Source: Candidatus Uhrbacteria bacterium (GTDB taxonomy: Bacteria > Patescibacteriota > Patescibacteriia > UBA9934 > UBA11717). Taken from it: a stretch of 62,653 nt of DNA. Of the stretch, positions 7,943 through 16,351 are shown one piece after another. The position numbers and the translations under genes are program-made. The DNA is taken from positions 1 through 62,653 of the forward strand of contig JABIWD010000051.1 of the NCBI GenBank assembly GCA_018701105.1. Reading direction: 5' to 3'. Position 1 is the first letter of the stretch. Each line of letters begins with the position of its first letter. The notes below the pieces were generated by a model. That model ran no database searches and was not told the DNA's origin. It saw only the letters and a list, made by a program, of their open reading frames with translations.

Positions 7943-8365
7943 CTATCGTTTTCTTTTCATCGCAACTCGATGTCGCGCCATCTCCCGTTCCAGTGCGGCT
8001 GCTGCATGAGCGTAGGCTTGATCGTTTACCGATGTCGCTTCACTCATGATCCGTTCTGCCTCTTCTTTTGCTTTGTTAATAGCCTCAATGTCGAGCTCTT
8101 CTGCGCGGTCAGCAGTGTCTGCAAGTATCACGACCTCACCCTTGTCTCGGACCTCGATGAATCCTGTTGAGACTGCAAGTAGCTCCTCTTTGCCATCGAC
8201 GATGAGCTTAAGCTCACCCGGCTTCAACTCGGATACGAGCGGAGCATGGTTTGGCAAAACTGTAATCTCACCTGTAGACGTCATGACCGACACTGAATCA
8301 ACCGTTTGCGACATTATGATGCGCTCCGGTGTGACAATCGAAAATTGGATTGTCTTATCAGCCAT
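7943..8365 (-). CDS. atpC: F1 ATP synthase epsilon subunit
   Basis: Epsilon subunit (140 residues) of the F1 central stalk; it couples gamma rotation to the c-ring and can inhibit ATP hydrolysis. The N-terminal beta-sandwich is clear (QFSIVTPERIIMSQTVDSV, GEITVLPNHAPLVSELKPG), followed by a helical C-terminal hairpin that is Glu/Ala/Lys-rich. Length is normal. Last gene of the atp operon, 3 bases after atpD; the operon terminator follows directly. Confidence 0.97.
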   Translation of the reverse strand: MADKTIQFSIVTPERIIMSQTVDSVSVMTSTGEITVLPNHAPLVSELKPGELKLIVDGKEELLAVSTGFIEVRDKGEVVILADTADRAEELDIEAINKAKEEAERIMSEATSVNDQAYAHAAAALEREMARHRVAMKRKR

Positions 8366-8368
8366 ACT

Positions 8369-9757
8369 TTACTTTGTAGTTTCGTTAGAAGCTGCAATCA
8401 CATCTGCGATACTTCCCTTCAAGTAGAAAGCGTCCTCTGATAGATTATCGTGCTTTCCTTCCAAGATCTCCGAGAAACCTGTGATAGTCTCCTCGAGCGT
8501 AACGTACTTTCCATCTTTTCCAGTAAACTGCTCAGCCACGAAGAATGGCTGACTAAGGAATTTCTGAACTTTACGAGCACGTGACACTGCAAGCTTGTCA
8601 TCTTCTGACAACTCATCCATTCCAAGAATGGCGATGATGTCCTGAAGATCTTTGTATCGTTGCAAAACATTCTGCACGCCACGAGCAACGCGGTAGTGCT
8701 CTTCACCCACGATCTGTGGATCCAAAACAGTTGATGTTGAGTCCAATGGGTCAACAGCTGGGTAAATACCAAGCTCTGACAACGCACGTGACAACACAAC
8801 GGTTGAGTCCAAGTGAGCGAATGTTGTAGCAGGCGCTGGGTCGGTAAGGTCATCAGCTGGCACGTAAACGGCCTGAATAGACGTAATCGATCCCTTCTTT
8901 GTTGAAGTAATTCGCTCCTGCAGCTGTCCCATCTCCTGCGCTAGCGTTGGCTGGTAACCAACGGCTGATGGAATTCGTCCAAGCAACGAGCTCACCTCTG
9001 AACCGGCCTGTGTGAATCGGAAAATGTTATCCACGAACAAGAGAACGTCTCGTCCCTCTTGGTCTCGGAAGTACTCTGACATCGTCAAAGCAGTAAGCGC
9101 AACACGAGCACGGGCTCCTGGTGGCTCGTTCATCTGCCCGAATACAAGAGCAGTCTTGTCCAAAACTTTTGATTCTTTCATCTCGTAGTAAAGGTCGTTT
9201 CCTTCACGAGTTCGCTCTCCAACACCGGCAAACACAGAGTAACCTCCGTGCTCAGACGCAATGTTGTGAATCAACTCCTGAATCAAAACTGTTTTTCCAA
9301 CACCAGCACCACCGAACAGTCCAGCTTTTCCACCCCTCAAGAAGGGACAGATTAGGTCGACAACTTTAATTCCTGTTTCGAAAACCTCAGCTTCAGTTGT
9401 CTGGTCAATAAACGCTGGAGCGGCTGCATGAATAGGCATCTTGCCTTTAGTCTTTGGCGCGTCCATCTCATCGATAGGCTCTCCAATAACGTTAAACATT
9501 CGTCCCAATGTCTCTGGTCCAACTGGAACAGAAATTGGAGCACCTGTATTCACGACTTCCTGCCCTCGCACAAGACCGTCAGTTGAGTCCATGGCAATTG
9601 TTCGCACCACGTTTCCTCCAACGTGCTGAGCAACCTCAAGAACAATCTTGTCCTTGTCTCGAGTAACCTCAAGAGCAGTCAAGATGTTTGGTAGATCACC
9701 GTCGTCAAAAGTAACGTCGATAACCGGTCCAATAATTTGTGTAATCTTTCCATTCAT
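8369..9757 (-). CDS. atpD: F1 ATP synthase beta subunit
   Basis: Catalytic beta subunit (462 residues). Walker A is GGAGVGKTVLIQE, the catalytic Glu lies in GERTREGND, Walker B in DVLLFVDNIFRFTQAG, and the DELSEDD (DELSEED-type) loop is present near the C-terminus. Three copies alternate with alpha and form ATP during rotation. Length matches the family. It sits between atpG and atpC with 3-5 base gaps, in standard operon order. Confidence 0.99.
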   Translation of the reverse strand: MNGKITQIIGPVIDVTFDDGDLPNILTALEVTRDKDKIVLEVAQHVGGNVVRTIAMDSTDGLVRGQEVVNTGAPISVPVGPETLGRMFNVIGEPIDEMDAPKTKGKMPIHAAAPAFIDQTTEAEVFETGIKVVDLICPFLRGGKAGLFGGAGVGKTVLIQELIHNIASEHGGYSVFAGVGERTREGNDLYYEMKESKVLDKTALVFGQMNEPPGARARVALTALTMSEYFRDQEGRDVLLFVDNIFRFTQAGSEVSSLLGRIPSAVGYQPTLAQEMGQLQERITSTKKGSITSIQAVYVPADDLTDPAPATTFAHLDSTVVLSRALSELGIYPAVDPLDSTSTVLDPQIVGEEHYRVARGVQNVLQRYKDLQDIIAILGMDELSEDDKLAVSRARKVQKFLSQPFFVAEQFTGKDGKYVTLEETITGFSEILEGKHDNLSEDAFYLKGSIADVIAASNETTK

Positions 9758-9761
9758 AAGC

Positions 9762-10679
9762 TTATTCTAGTGCTGCTTTACCGGACGAGATCTCTGCAAT
9801 CTCCTGAGTAATGGCGGCTTGTCGTGCCTGGTTATATGTAAGTGTAAGGTCGTCGATCATGTCTGATGCTGCGTCCGATGCGCTCTTCATGGCCATCATT
9901 CTGGCCGAGTGCTCTGACGCTGCCGCCTCGAGTAACGCTTGATACGCCTCGGACTCGATTATTCGCGGCAAGACTTGGTCGAGTATTGCGAGCTCTCCAG
10001 GTTCAAAGGTGAACTCCGGAGCTTCTCCAGGACGCTGAGCTTCTGCAAGCTCTTGCTCGTCCATCAAACGATCGTTCACGTCTCCAAGATCCTTGTTCCT
10101 TTCACCAAATGGTAACAGGCTCATGATCGTCGGAATCTGCGAAAGCGCTGACTTGAAGTCCGTGTACCCAATGAAGGTCTCGTCATAGACCTGCGCCGTG
10201 TAACCGTCCACAATCGTCTTTACGATTGGTCGGACCATTTCGGCGTTAGGAGCACTCGTTACATCCGTATAACTGCCGATGATATTCATGTCCAGCATCT
10301 TTGCAGCGTGAGCCGCGCGCTTTCCCATTGTAATCACGTCGATCGTTACACCGTCGCGAGCCTCCTTAAAGGATCGAGCTGCGCGTTGCATCTGGACGTT
10401 GTACCCACCGGCAAGTCCGCGGTCACTCATGATCAGCACAAGTAGAACACGATCCGTATTCTCTTTTTGTCTGAGCAATGGGTGCATTGAAATATCGGTT
10501 CGTTCCGAGATTTCGTCCACGAGCTCACGCAAGTGCTTCACATACGGTCGTGATCCTGCAACTGCCATCGTAGCCTTCTTCATCTTTGCGGCTGCTACGA
10601 GTTCCATTGCCTTGGTGATCTTCCGTGTGTTTTTCACACTTTTGATGCGCCGTTGAATTGTTTTCTTATTCACTGCCAT
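9762..10679 (-). CDS. atpG: F1 ATP synthase gamma subunit
   Basis: Gamma subunit (305 residues), the rotating central shaft. The N-terminus MAVNKKTIQRRIKSVKNTRKITKAM and the C-terminal ASDMIDDLTLTYNQARQAAITQEI are the two conserved helices of the coiled coil. ATG 10679 fits homologues; a GTG five codons upstream (10694) has AAAGGA before it and is possible. An acidic insert (QELAEAQRPGEAPEFTFEPG) is within the normal variable region. Confidence 0.97.
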   Translation of the reverse strand: MAVNKKTIQRRIKSVKNTRKITKAMELVAAAKMKKATMAVAGSRPYVKHLRELVDEISERTDISMHPLLRQKENTDRVLLVLIMSDRGLAGGYNVQMQRAARSFKEARDGVTIDVITMGKRAAHAAKMLDMNIIGSYTDVTSAPNAEMVRPIVKTIVDGYTAQVYDETFIGYTDFKSALSQIPTIMSLLPFGERNKDLGDVNDRLMDEQELAEAQRPGEAPEFTFEPGELAILDQVLPRIIESEAYQALLEAAASEHSARMMAMKSASDAASDMIDDLTLTYNQARQAAITQEIAEISSGKAALE

Positions 10680-10700
10680 AGGGGCTATACCCACCGAGCA

Positions 10701-12212
10701 TTATTCCTTTAGAAAGTCTATTGTAAATTCTTCAATTGCCTTGATAAGCTTTTCCTTCGTATCATCCTCAAGCTTAAGTGTTGTCTGCATCTCGGTTACG
10801 ATGTCCTCGTTCATTGAACTCATGTGAGTAATAAACTCAGACTCCCATTCACCAATTCGCTCAACTGGAACTGTGTCTAGGTAACCATTTGTAACTGCGA
10901 AGATAGACATAACCTGCTCTGAAACACTCATTGGAGCGTACTGAGCCTGCTTCAACATCTCCACTGTTCGTTTACCTCGCTCAATCTTTGAACGCGTTCC
11001 CTCATCAAGATCAGATGCGAACTGTGAGAAAGCCTCCAACTCTCGGAACTGCGCAAGGTCAAGACGAAGCTGTTTTGCAACAGACTTCATAGCCTTTGTC
11101 TGCGCAGACGATCCAACACGCGAAACTGAAAGTCCCACGTTCAAGGCTGGTCGCAATCCCTTGTTAAAGAGGTCCGACTCCAAGTAGATCTGTCCGTCTG
11201 TAATCGAGATAACGTTAGTTGGAACGTATGCTGACACGTCTCCACCCTGCGTCTCGATAATTGGAAGAGCTGTCATTGATCCTCCACCAAACTTGTCATT
11301 CAACTTAGCAGCACGCTCAAGAAGTCGTGAGTGCAAGTAGAAAACATCTCCAGGGTAAGCCTCACGTCCTGGTGGACGTCGAAGCAGCAATGAGATCTCT
11401 CGGTATGCAACGGCCTGCTTTGAAAGGTCATCATATACTACAAGCACATCCTGTCCCTTGTTCATGAAGTACTCTCCGATAGACGCACCAGCGTAAGGCG
11501 CGATGTACCAAAGCGCAGATGGATCAGATGCTCCGGCCAACACAACGGTTGTGTATTCCATCGCACCCGCATCCTCAAGCTTTTTCACAATCTTGGCGAT
11601 CTTTGACTCCTTCTGACCAATAGCTACGTAAACACACACAACTCCCTGCCCTTTCTGGTTGATGATTGTGTCGATTGCAATAGCTGTCTTTCCTGTCTGT
11701 CGATCACCAATGATGAGCTCTCGCTGTCCACGTCCAATTGGGATCATTGAGTCGATAGCTTTGATTCCTGTCTGCAAAGGCTCGTGAACTGATTCTCGCG
11801 CCATCACACCTGTTGCGACCTTCTCGATTGGCTCAAAGTGATCCTCTGGCAGCTTTCCCTTTCCGTCCAACGGTCGACCAAGTGGGTCAACAACCCGTCC
11901 GATAATCTCGTCCGATACAGGGATTGAAAGAATTCGGTTTGTTCGCTTTACAGTGTCTCCCTTTTTGATGTGTGTAAACTCTCCAAGGATGATAGCTCCA
12001 ACTGAGTCTTCCTCGAGGTTCAACACAACTCCAAATGTCTCGTTTCCAAAATCAATAATCTCCGAAGACTGAACTTCATCCAAACCAGAGATTCGCGCGA
12101 TTCCGTCTCCAACTTCAATCACGCTCCCAACTGATGCCGTCTCAACATCGGAAGAAAAACTTTCCAACTGTTTCTTCAGCGAGTCAAGGATGAGTGTTTT
12201 TGATGTAGCCAT
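10701..12212 (-). CDS. atpA: F1 ATP synthase alpha subunit
   Basis: Alpha subunit (503 residues), the non-catalytic nucleotide-binding partner of beta. Walker A GDRQTGKTAIA, Walker B DVLVVYDDLSKQAVAYRE and the family signature around LLRRPPGREAYPGDVFYLHSRLLERAAK are all present. Length is normal. One base separates it from atpH. Confidence 0.99.
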   Translation of the reverse strand: MATSKTLILDSLKKQLESFSSDVETASVGSVIEVGDGIARISGLDEVQSSEIIDFGNETFGVVLNLEEDSVGAIILGEFTHIKKGDTVKRTNRILSIPVSDEIIGRVVDPLGRPLDGKGKLPEDHFEPIEKVATGVMARESVHEPLQTGIKAIDSMIPIGRGQRELIIGDRQTGKTAIAIDTIINQKGQGVVCVYVAIGQKESKIAKIVKKLEDAGAMEYTTVVLAGASDPSALWYIAPYAGASIGEYFMNKGQDVLVVYDDLSKQAVAYREISLLLRRPPGREAYPGDVFYLHSRLLERAAKLNDKFGGGSMTALPIIETQGGDVSAYVPTNVISITDGQIYLESDLFNKGLRPALNVGLSVSRVGSSAQTKAMKSVAKQLRLDLAQFRELEAFSQFASDLDEGTRSKIERGKRTVEMLKQAQYAPMSVSEQVMSIFAVTNGYLDTVPVERIGEWESEFITHMSSMNEDIVTEMQTTLKLEDDTKEKLIKAIEEFTIDFLKE

Positions 12213-12213
12213 A

Positions 12214-12597
12214 TTATTTCAAATGTGATGCTAGCCGACGCAAACTTCCTTTTACGGACGCATCGATAATCGTATTATCCACTTTGACAATCGCTCCTCC
12301 GATCAACTCCTGATCTTGCGTTGCCGTTATGTCTTCTTCGTGCCGCTTCAGTAACGATGCGACCTTGCTCGTAAGCTCTCCCGGATCACCCGCTGTGATC
12401 ACCTGTATGTCAGATCCTGCAACGAGCTTGTTGTACGCTCCAGATATTTCAGACTCGAGCCTTGCAATCAAGTGAGCGTCTCCGCGCGCGACCATCAGGT
12501 CAAGCACTTCCTTCACTCTCGTGTCTAGAGTCGATCCTGCTGCATCCAGACTCGTTCCGACAAGTAACTCTGCATATGTTGCTATGTTTGTCTTCAT
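12214..12597 (-). CDS. atpH: F1 ATP synthase delta subunit, short
   Basis: Position between atpF and atpA, and the C-terminal pattern (QDQELIGGAIVKVDNTIIDASVKGSLRRL), identify the delta/OSCP subunit that joins the peripheral stalk to the top of F1. At 127 residues it is clearly shorter than the usual 170-185; the conserved C-terminal part is intact and the N-terminal six-helix domain, which binds alpha, is reduced. It overlaps atpF by 4 bases (ATGA). Confidence 0.9.
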   Translation of the reverse strand: MKTNIATYAELLVGTSLDAAGSTLDTRVKEVLDLMVARGDAHLIARLESEISGAYNKLVAGSDIQVITAGDPGELTSKVASLLKRHEEDITATQDQELIGGAIVKVDNTIIDASVKGSLRRLASHLK

Positions 12598-13217
12598 AGA
12601 TCCTTTGCAGCTGACTCGATAGCCGAGCTCGCATTAGCCTCAGCCTTCTTCACGTCTATAGCCGATCCAGCAACACGTTTTGCAGCCTCGACAACAAGTG
12701 CTGAGATCTCATCTTTCACCTCTGCCATCATCTGTTCCTTTTGAGCTGCGATCTGAGTCTTTCCAGACGCAACAACTTTCTCAACCTCAGACTTAGCGTT
12801 CGCTACCGTTTCTGTTCGCTTCTTTTCTGCAAGCTCACCAGCTTCTGCAACCATCGCCTTAGCTTCTGATCGAGCCTTAGCCATAACCTTCTCTTTGTCA
12901 TTCTCTAGCTCGTTGATCCGTTGCTCCATCTCATCCGCATGCTTGAGTCCTTTCTCGATCTTTTCTGTTCGATCCTGCATGAGTTTGAGCAATGGCTTGT
13001 ACGCGAACTTCCACAACACCAGCAAAACGATCATGAAGTTGATCAACTGGGCTGCAAAAAGTGAACCACTTAGTCCAAACTGACCCAAGAGGTCTCCCTC
13101 TTCGGCAACGTGAATTTCAGTTGACACCTCAATGAAGCTATCAGATGTAGCCTCTGTGTTGTGATCATCTCCGATCACTGCCTCGTCTTCAATTGTAGTC
13201 TTTTCAGTTTGTGACAT
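12594..13217 (-). CDS. atpF: F0 ATP synthase b subunit with acidic N-terminal extension
   Basis: Peripheral stalk b subunit (207 residues from the preferred ATG 13217; an in-frame ATG at 13271 lacks a ribosome site). A single membrane helix (about 53-70, FAAQLINFMIVLLVLWKFAY) is followed by a long Lys/Glu/Ala-rich coiled coil, as in all b subunits. Unusually, about 50 acidic residues (MSQTEKTTIEDEAVIGDD onward) precede the membrane helix; standard b subunits start within a few residues of it. With normal topology this tail would be outside the cytoplasm. Confidence 0.93.
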   Translation of the reverse strand: MSQTEKTTIEDEAVIGDDHNTEATSDSFIEVSTEIHVAEEGDLLGQFGLSGSLFAAQLINFMIVLLVLWKFAYKPLLKLMQDRTEKIEKGLKHADEMEQRINELENDKEKVMAKARSEAKAMVAEAGELAEKKRTETVANAKSEVEKVVASGKTQIAAQKEQMMAEVKDEISALVVEAAKRVAGSAIDVKKAEANASSAIESAAKDL

Positions 13218-13294
13218 ATATTCATTCTTCGCACAAGATACGATAGCTCGTATCCTCTGCGCAGATGCCATGAATTCTCATGGCTATGCGACAC

Positions 13295-13510
13295 TTAGAT
13301 CGTAAATGCTACGACCAATGCGTAAATAGCGATCGCCTCAGCGAAGGCCATTCCAAGAAGCATTGGAACAAAGATCTTTCCAGCGGCTTCTGGGTTTCGC
13401 CCAATAGCCTCCATCGCCTTTGATCCGATGAGACCAATTCCAAACGCAGGAGCGATTGATCCGATCCCGATTGAAAGAGCTTTTGCAAGAGTTGAAATAT
13501 CAAACTCCAT
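13295..13510 (-). CDS. atpE: F0 ATP synthase c subunit
   Basis: Ring-forming c subunit (71 residues). Two membrane helices flank the polar loop GRNPEA (Arg38-Asn39-Pro40); the ion-carrying carboxylate is Glu58 in helix 2 (MAFAEAIAIYALV). The Gln and Ser/Thr that complete sodium sites are absent (SIAPAFG and EAIAIY), so protons are the likely coupling ion. Start ATG 13510 gives the standard length; the longer frame to 13555 is unlikely. Confidence 0.97.
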   Translation of the reverse strand: MEFDISTLAKALSIGIGSIAPAFGIGLIGSKAMEAIGRNPEAAGKIFVPMLLGMAFAEAIAIYALVVAFTI

Positions 13511-13573
13511 AAAAATCAGCTTAGGAATTAAGACGAGAAGGCGTAACAGATGCACGCCACCTCATGTCAGCCC

Positions 13574-14374
13574 CTAATGCGCTTCCTCCTCCGCGTGCAA
13601 ATCCATTGTAGCGACCGTTGCAAACGCAAGGAACAGGATCGCAAATACAGATGCCTGGATAATACCAACCAACAACTCAAGGAACATAAATGGTATCGGC
13701 AATCCATATGCCATTATTCCAGCAAGCACAGTAAGCAGCACTTCTCCTGCAAAAATATTTCCGAACAATCGTAAACTCAAACTTACAGTCTTAGCTACTT
13801 CACCAACAAGCTCGATAACTCCAACTCCGAACTCGATGAATGCAACAACTATGGCCATTGGACCCTTCTTGAAGGAATGGACAATGCCCATTATGTTGAT
13901 GAACTTATTGAAATGCTTCCAAGTTCCCAAAGCAATGATTCCAAATATGTGCGTCATGAATATCGAAAATCCTGCTATCGCTAACGTTAGGTTCAAATCA
14001 GAACCTGCGGGTCGCAAAAGTGGAATCAGTTCAACGTGACCGTGATGCAACTGGTACACACCGATAGAACCCGTTCCTGGCATTAAGCCGATCCAGTTAC
14101 TAAAAAGCACGAAAACAAATATCGTAGCTGCAATTGGGAAGTATTTCATTGCCGTATCTTTGTCTCCGGTAACCTGTTCAGCAAAAGACATGAGCACCTC
14201 CATAATCCACTCAAATACATTCTGCAATCCACGTGGAACCATTTCACGCTTTCTTGTGACTATCAACGCAAATACCACAAAGAACACGACAGCAATCCAT
14301 GAATTGATTATCGCGTTGGTTACGGGGAATCCCGCAATGTAGAAAATAGTTTCAGCCGATAGCGGCGGAATCAT
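13574..14374 (-). CDS. atpB: F0 ATP synthase a subunit
   Basis: Integral membrane a subunit (266 residues) that forms the two ion half-channels next to the c-ring. The essential Arg is in SLSLRLFGNIFAGE, and five to six hydrophobic segments are visible. The start overlaps the end of the AtpZ-like gene (ATGA), and atpE follows 63 bases downstream. Confidence 0.97.
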   Translation of the reverse strand: MIPPLSAETIFYIAGFPVTNAIINSWIAVVFFVVFALIVTRKREMVPRGLQNVFEWIMEVLMSFAEQVTGDKDTAMKYFPIAATIFVFVLFSNWIGLMPGTGSIGVYQLHHGHVELIPLLRPAGSDLNLTLAIAGFSIFMTHIFGIIALGTWKHFNKFINIMGIVHSFKKGPMAIVVAFIEFGVGVIELVGEVAKTVSLSLRLFGNIFAGEVLLTVLAGIMAYGLPIPFMFLELLVGIIQASVFAILFLAFATVATMDLHAEEEAH

Positions 14375-14664
14375 ACCTCTTTGTTGTACATGACAGCGTA
14401 TTTCTTCGCCTTTTTATAGAGCCACAACGCCGTCAGAGTGAAAGCTGCGACTAAACATATAATCAGAAACAATGGATCTGTACCAAAACGCGTGTCCAAC
14501 CAGGTTCCTAGGAACGTGGCAGCAACAGCGGGCACCGCAATCGAGATTCCAAAGTCTGCAGCGATACGGAGGGCTAGTGTAACGTAGTAATGGTTAGAAA
14601 CCTTCCCCGAAGGGCGTTTCTTATCCCCACCTTCCACCGGTCTCTCCATACCGCCAATATTCAT
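14371..14664 (-). CDS. atpZ: AtpZ/AtpI-like ATP synthase accessory membrane protein
   Basis: First gene of the atp operon, 97 residues with two membrane helices and the AtpZ/AtpI-type motif FLGTWLDTRFGTDPLF between them. Proteins of this family help assemble the c-ring or carry ions for it. A second ATG at 14649 (MERPVEGG) is a plausible alternative start. The charged cytoplasmic N-terminus and C-terminal KKAKK fit the family topology. Confidence 0.85.
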   Translation of the reverse strand: MNIGGMERPVEGGDKKRPSGKVSNHYYVTLALRIAADFGISIAVPAVAATFLGTWLDTRFGTDPLFLIICLVAAFTLTALWLYKKAKKYAVMYNKEV

Positions 14665-14665
14665 A

Positions 14666-14705
14666 TGTTAAAAAGCGCCCGAATTGTACAACTCAAGACG
14701 CTTTT
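14666..14705 (-). terminator. tatD terminator
   Basis: Minus strand AAAAGCG ... CGCTTTTT hairpin with a 21-base loop; it contains the atp promoter -10. Confidence 0.55.
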
Positions 14706-14711
14706 GGTCAA
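14683..14711 (-). promoter_or_regulatory. atp operon promoter
   Basis: Minus strand TTGACC (14711-14706), 17 bases, TTG then TACAAT (14688-14683). The predicted start is about 10-15 bases before the first ATG, so the leader is very short. Confidence 0.7.
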
Positions 14712-14725
14712 CCACAAGATAAAAT

Positions 14726-15574
14726 TTACGCTAATTTGAAGAGTTTATTGGCATTTTCGTCAGTAATTCGCTCAACTTCCTCCACAGTCACTCCTTTGAG
14801 CTTTGCGATTTTCTCCGCAACATGGATAACCATCCATGGTTCGTTCCGCTTTCCACGGTTTGGCTCAGGAGTCAGGTAAGGAGCATCAGTCTCAACCAAC
14901 ATCCACTCTAAAGGTACGTCTCTAGCCACTTCCATCAACGGTGTGAGCTTTTCAGGGTCTTTCTTGTCCCTGAAGGTCATAATGCCCGTAAACGACGTGT
15001 AGAAGCCAATATCGTGATATGCACGCGCTTCCTCGATCGTTCCCGTAAAACAATGAACAACTCCCCTTCGCTCGAGCCTCCCGGACTCAGTATATTGCTT
15101 CAAAACCTCGACCATCTCCGCATGAGCGTCTCTAACATGAAGAATAACGGGCATATCAGTCTCGTTTGCAAGCTCGAGCGCGTGATGAACGTTAATCAGC
15201 TGCGTCTCCATCACATCTTCTTTCCCAATATCCGGTAATCTAAAGAAGTCGAGTCCAACCTCGCCAATGGCAACAACCTTTGAGGAGCTCTTGATCAATT
15301 CACGATAATAATCCTTATCGAAGCTCTCTGCACGCGTGTTAAACGCTTCCTGATCATCCTCGTGTATCGTCTGGCGATGAACATGGCTTGGATGTAGCCC
15401 AACAGAGCACCACATATTCTCGTGAGCCTCTGCAACCTCTATCCCGTATTTCGATGTACTCGTCTGCGTACCAATAGTAATCATTCGCACCCCTCTTGTC
15501 TGAGTACGAGCAATCACCTCCTCCATGTCTTCCTTGTAAGATTGAAAATGAATGTGGCAATGTGAATCTGTCAT
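14726..15574 (-). CDS. tatD: TatD-family metal-dependent deoxyribonuclease
   Basis: A 282-residue TatD hydrolase (TIM-barrel, two-metal). Visible: N-terminal metal motif DSHCHIHF, VGLHPSH, the Glu in AIGEVGLDFFR, ILHVRDAH, VHCFTGT and the C-terminal ETDAPYLTPEPNRGKRN. TatD enzymes act as 3'-5' DNases in repair or DNA turnover. ATG 15574 is chosen because MTDSHCHIH is the family start; the longer frame to 15628 runs into the upstream RNA candidate. No ribosome site is seen, so a leaderless or near-leaderless message is possible. Confidence 0.95.
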   Translation of the reverse strand: MTDSHCHIHFQSYKEDMEEVIARTQTRGVRMITIGTQTSTSKYGIEVAEAHENMWCSVGLHPSHVHRQTIHEDDQEAFNTRAESFDKDYYRELIKSSSKVVAIGEVGLDFFRLPDIGKEDVMETQLINVHHALELANETDMPVILHVRDAHAEMVEVLKQYTESGRLERRGVVHCFTGTIEEARAYHDIGFYTSFTGIMTFRDKKDPEKLTPLMEVARDVPLEWMLVETDAPYLTPEPNRGKRNEPWMVIHVAEKIAKLKGVTVEEVERITDENANKLFKLA

Positions 15575-15593
15575 AGTGAAAACAGTATATAAA

Positions 15594-15782
15594 GGAAAAG
15601 GACCAACGTCGAGTGACGAAGGCCCCATCTGGCTCCAGGTGGAGCGAGGGAGTAGATTGGGCGGGCCATCCGGAATACGTCCGGCACTGTAGCTTGTTGC
15701 AGGGCTCGTCGCAAAAACGAGAATTCTACACTAATAGCTTGTCAAGCACTACAGCCCTCCCCTCCGAGGAATGGCCTGCAAA
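15594..15782 (-). ncRNA. candidate structured RNA between cvpA and tatD
   Basis: A 237-base gap with no plausible ORF. On the minus strand it has a promoter (TTGACA 15815-15810, 17 bases, TAGTAT 15792-15787), several hairpins (CTCGT/ACGAG, CCGGA/TCCGG, CTCCA/TGGAG) and an apparent terminator (GGGCC-TT-CGTC/GACG-TT-GGTCC followed by TTTTCCTTT, 15624-15590). Predicted length is near 185 bases, in the 6S RNA range, but no diagnostic motif for 6S, SRP, RNase P or tmRNA was found. It could also be a leader of tatD. The plus strand folds too, so direction is not certain. Confidence 0.35.
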
Positions 15783-15786
15783 AAAG

Positions 15787-15815
15787 ATACTACTCACTCT
15801 CTATGTTTATGTCAA
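15787..15815 (-). promoter_or_regulatory. promoter upstream of the RNA candidate/tatD
   Basis: Minus strand TTGACA (15815-15810), 17-base spacer, TAGTAT (15792-15787), overlapping the stop codon of the CvpA-like gene. Confidence 0.55.
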
Positions 15816-16351
15816 GAATCCTGTGGAAGACTAGCCTGAATCAACTCGCTGGCACGCTCTGATGCCTCGGGAAACAGGGCGCCAAGTAACATCGAGACGA
15901 AAACTACCGTGCTCGCCATGATCGAGCCGTCTAGCGCTGTCTGGAACACTTCAGGCAGGTTCGGTAGGCTCGTTGCTACGAACAATGCAGCTCCTGCTAT
16001 CAGTACTCCTTCGAGTAACCCTAGTACGACGCCTAGAATTCTGTTTAATGTTTTTGTAAATGGAATAATCGAAACGACGTTAAACGCCTTTCCGATTACT
16101 TCGACTAATATTTGTACTAACTTGCTACCAAGTGCAAGTATGAAAAAGAAAACTGTAATCTGCGCCCAGAACTGTCCCGCCATCGCGTCGGGCAAGATCC
16201 AGAACGCAACCGTCACGTGAGTATGCACGGCCACGATGATAGAGAAGATCGTACCTACCAAGCTCGACAATGTGTGCACAAACCCCGCAGCGAAGCCGTA
16301 AATGGCGAACCCTGCGATGATGCCGAGAATAACTAGGTCGAGTATCATCAT
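15812..16351 (-). CDS. CvpA-family membrane protein
   Basis: A 179-residue protein with four hydrophobic segments and the CvpA arrangement (N-terminal MMILDLVILGIIAGFAIYGFAAGF, then FWAQITVFFFILALGSKLVQILVEVIGK and NRILGVVLGLLEGVLIAGA). CvpA proteins are inner-membrane proteins named for colicin V production, with roles in envelope stress in other bacteria. Its start overlaps the end of metG by 4 bases. Confidence 0.85.
   Translation of the reverse strand: MMILDLVILGIIAGFAIYGFAAGFVHTLSSLVGTIFSIIVAVHTHVTVAFWILPDAMAGQFWAQITVFFFILALGSKLVQILVEVIGKAFNVVSIIPFTKTLNRILGVVLGLLEGVLIAGAALFVATSLPNLPEVFQTALDGSIMASTVVFVSMLLGALFPEASERASELIQASLPQDS

Noticed and set aside
15740..15760. Second promoter TTGACA...TAGAAT inside the same gap
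   Set aside because: The spacer is only 11 bases, outside the working range.
15594..15782. SRP RNA, RNase P RNA or tmRNA in the cvpA-tatD gap
   Set aside because: No GGAA-type SRP loop with its symmetric bulge, no P4 motif of RNase P and no tRNA-like end for tmRNA were found. A generic structured RNA is all that can be supported.
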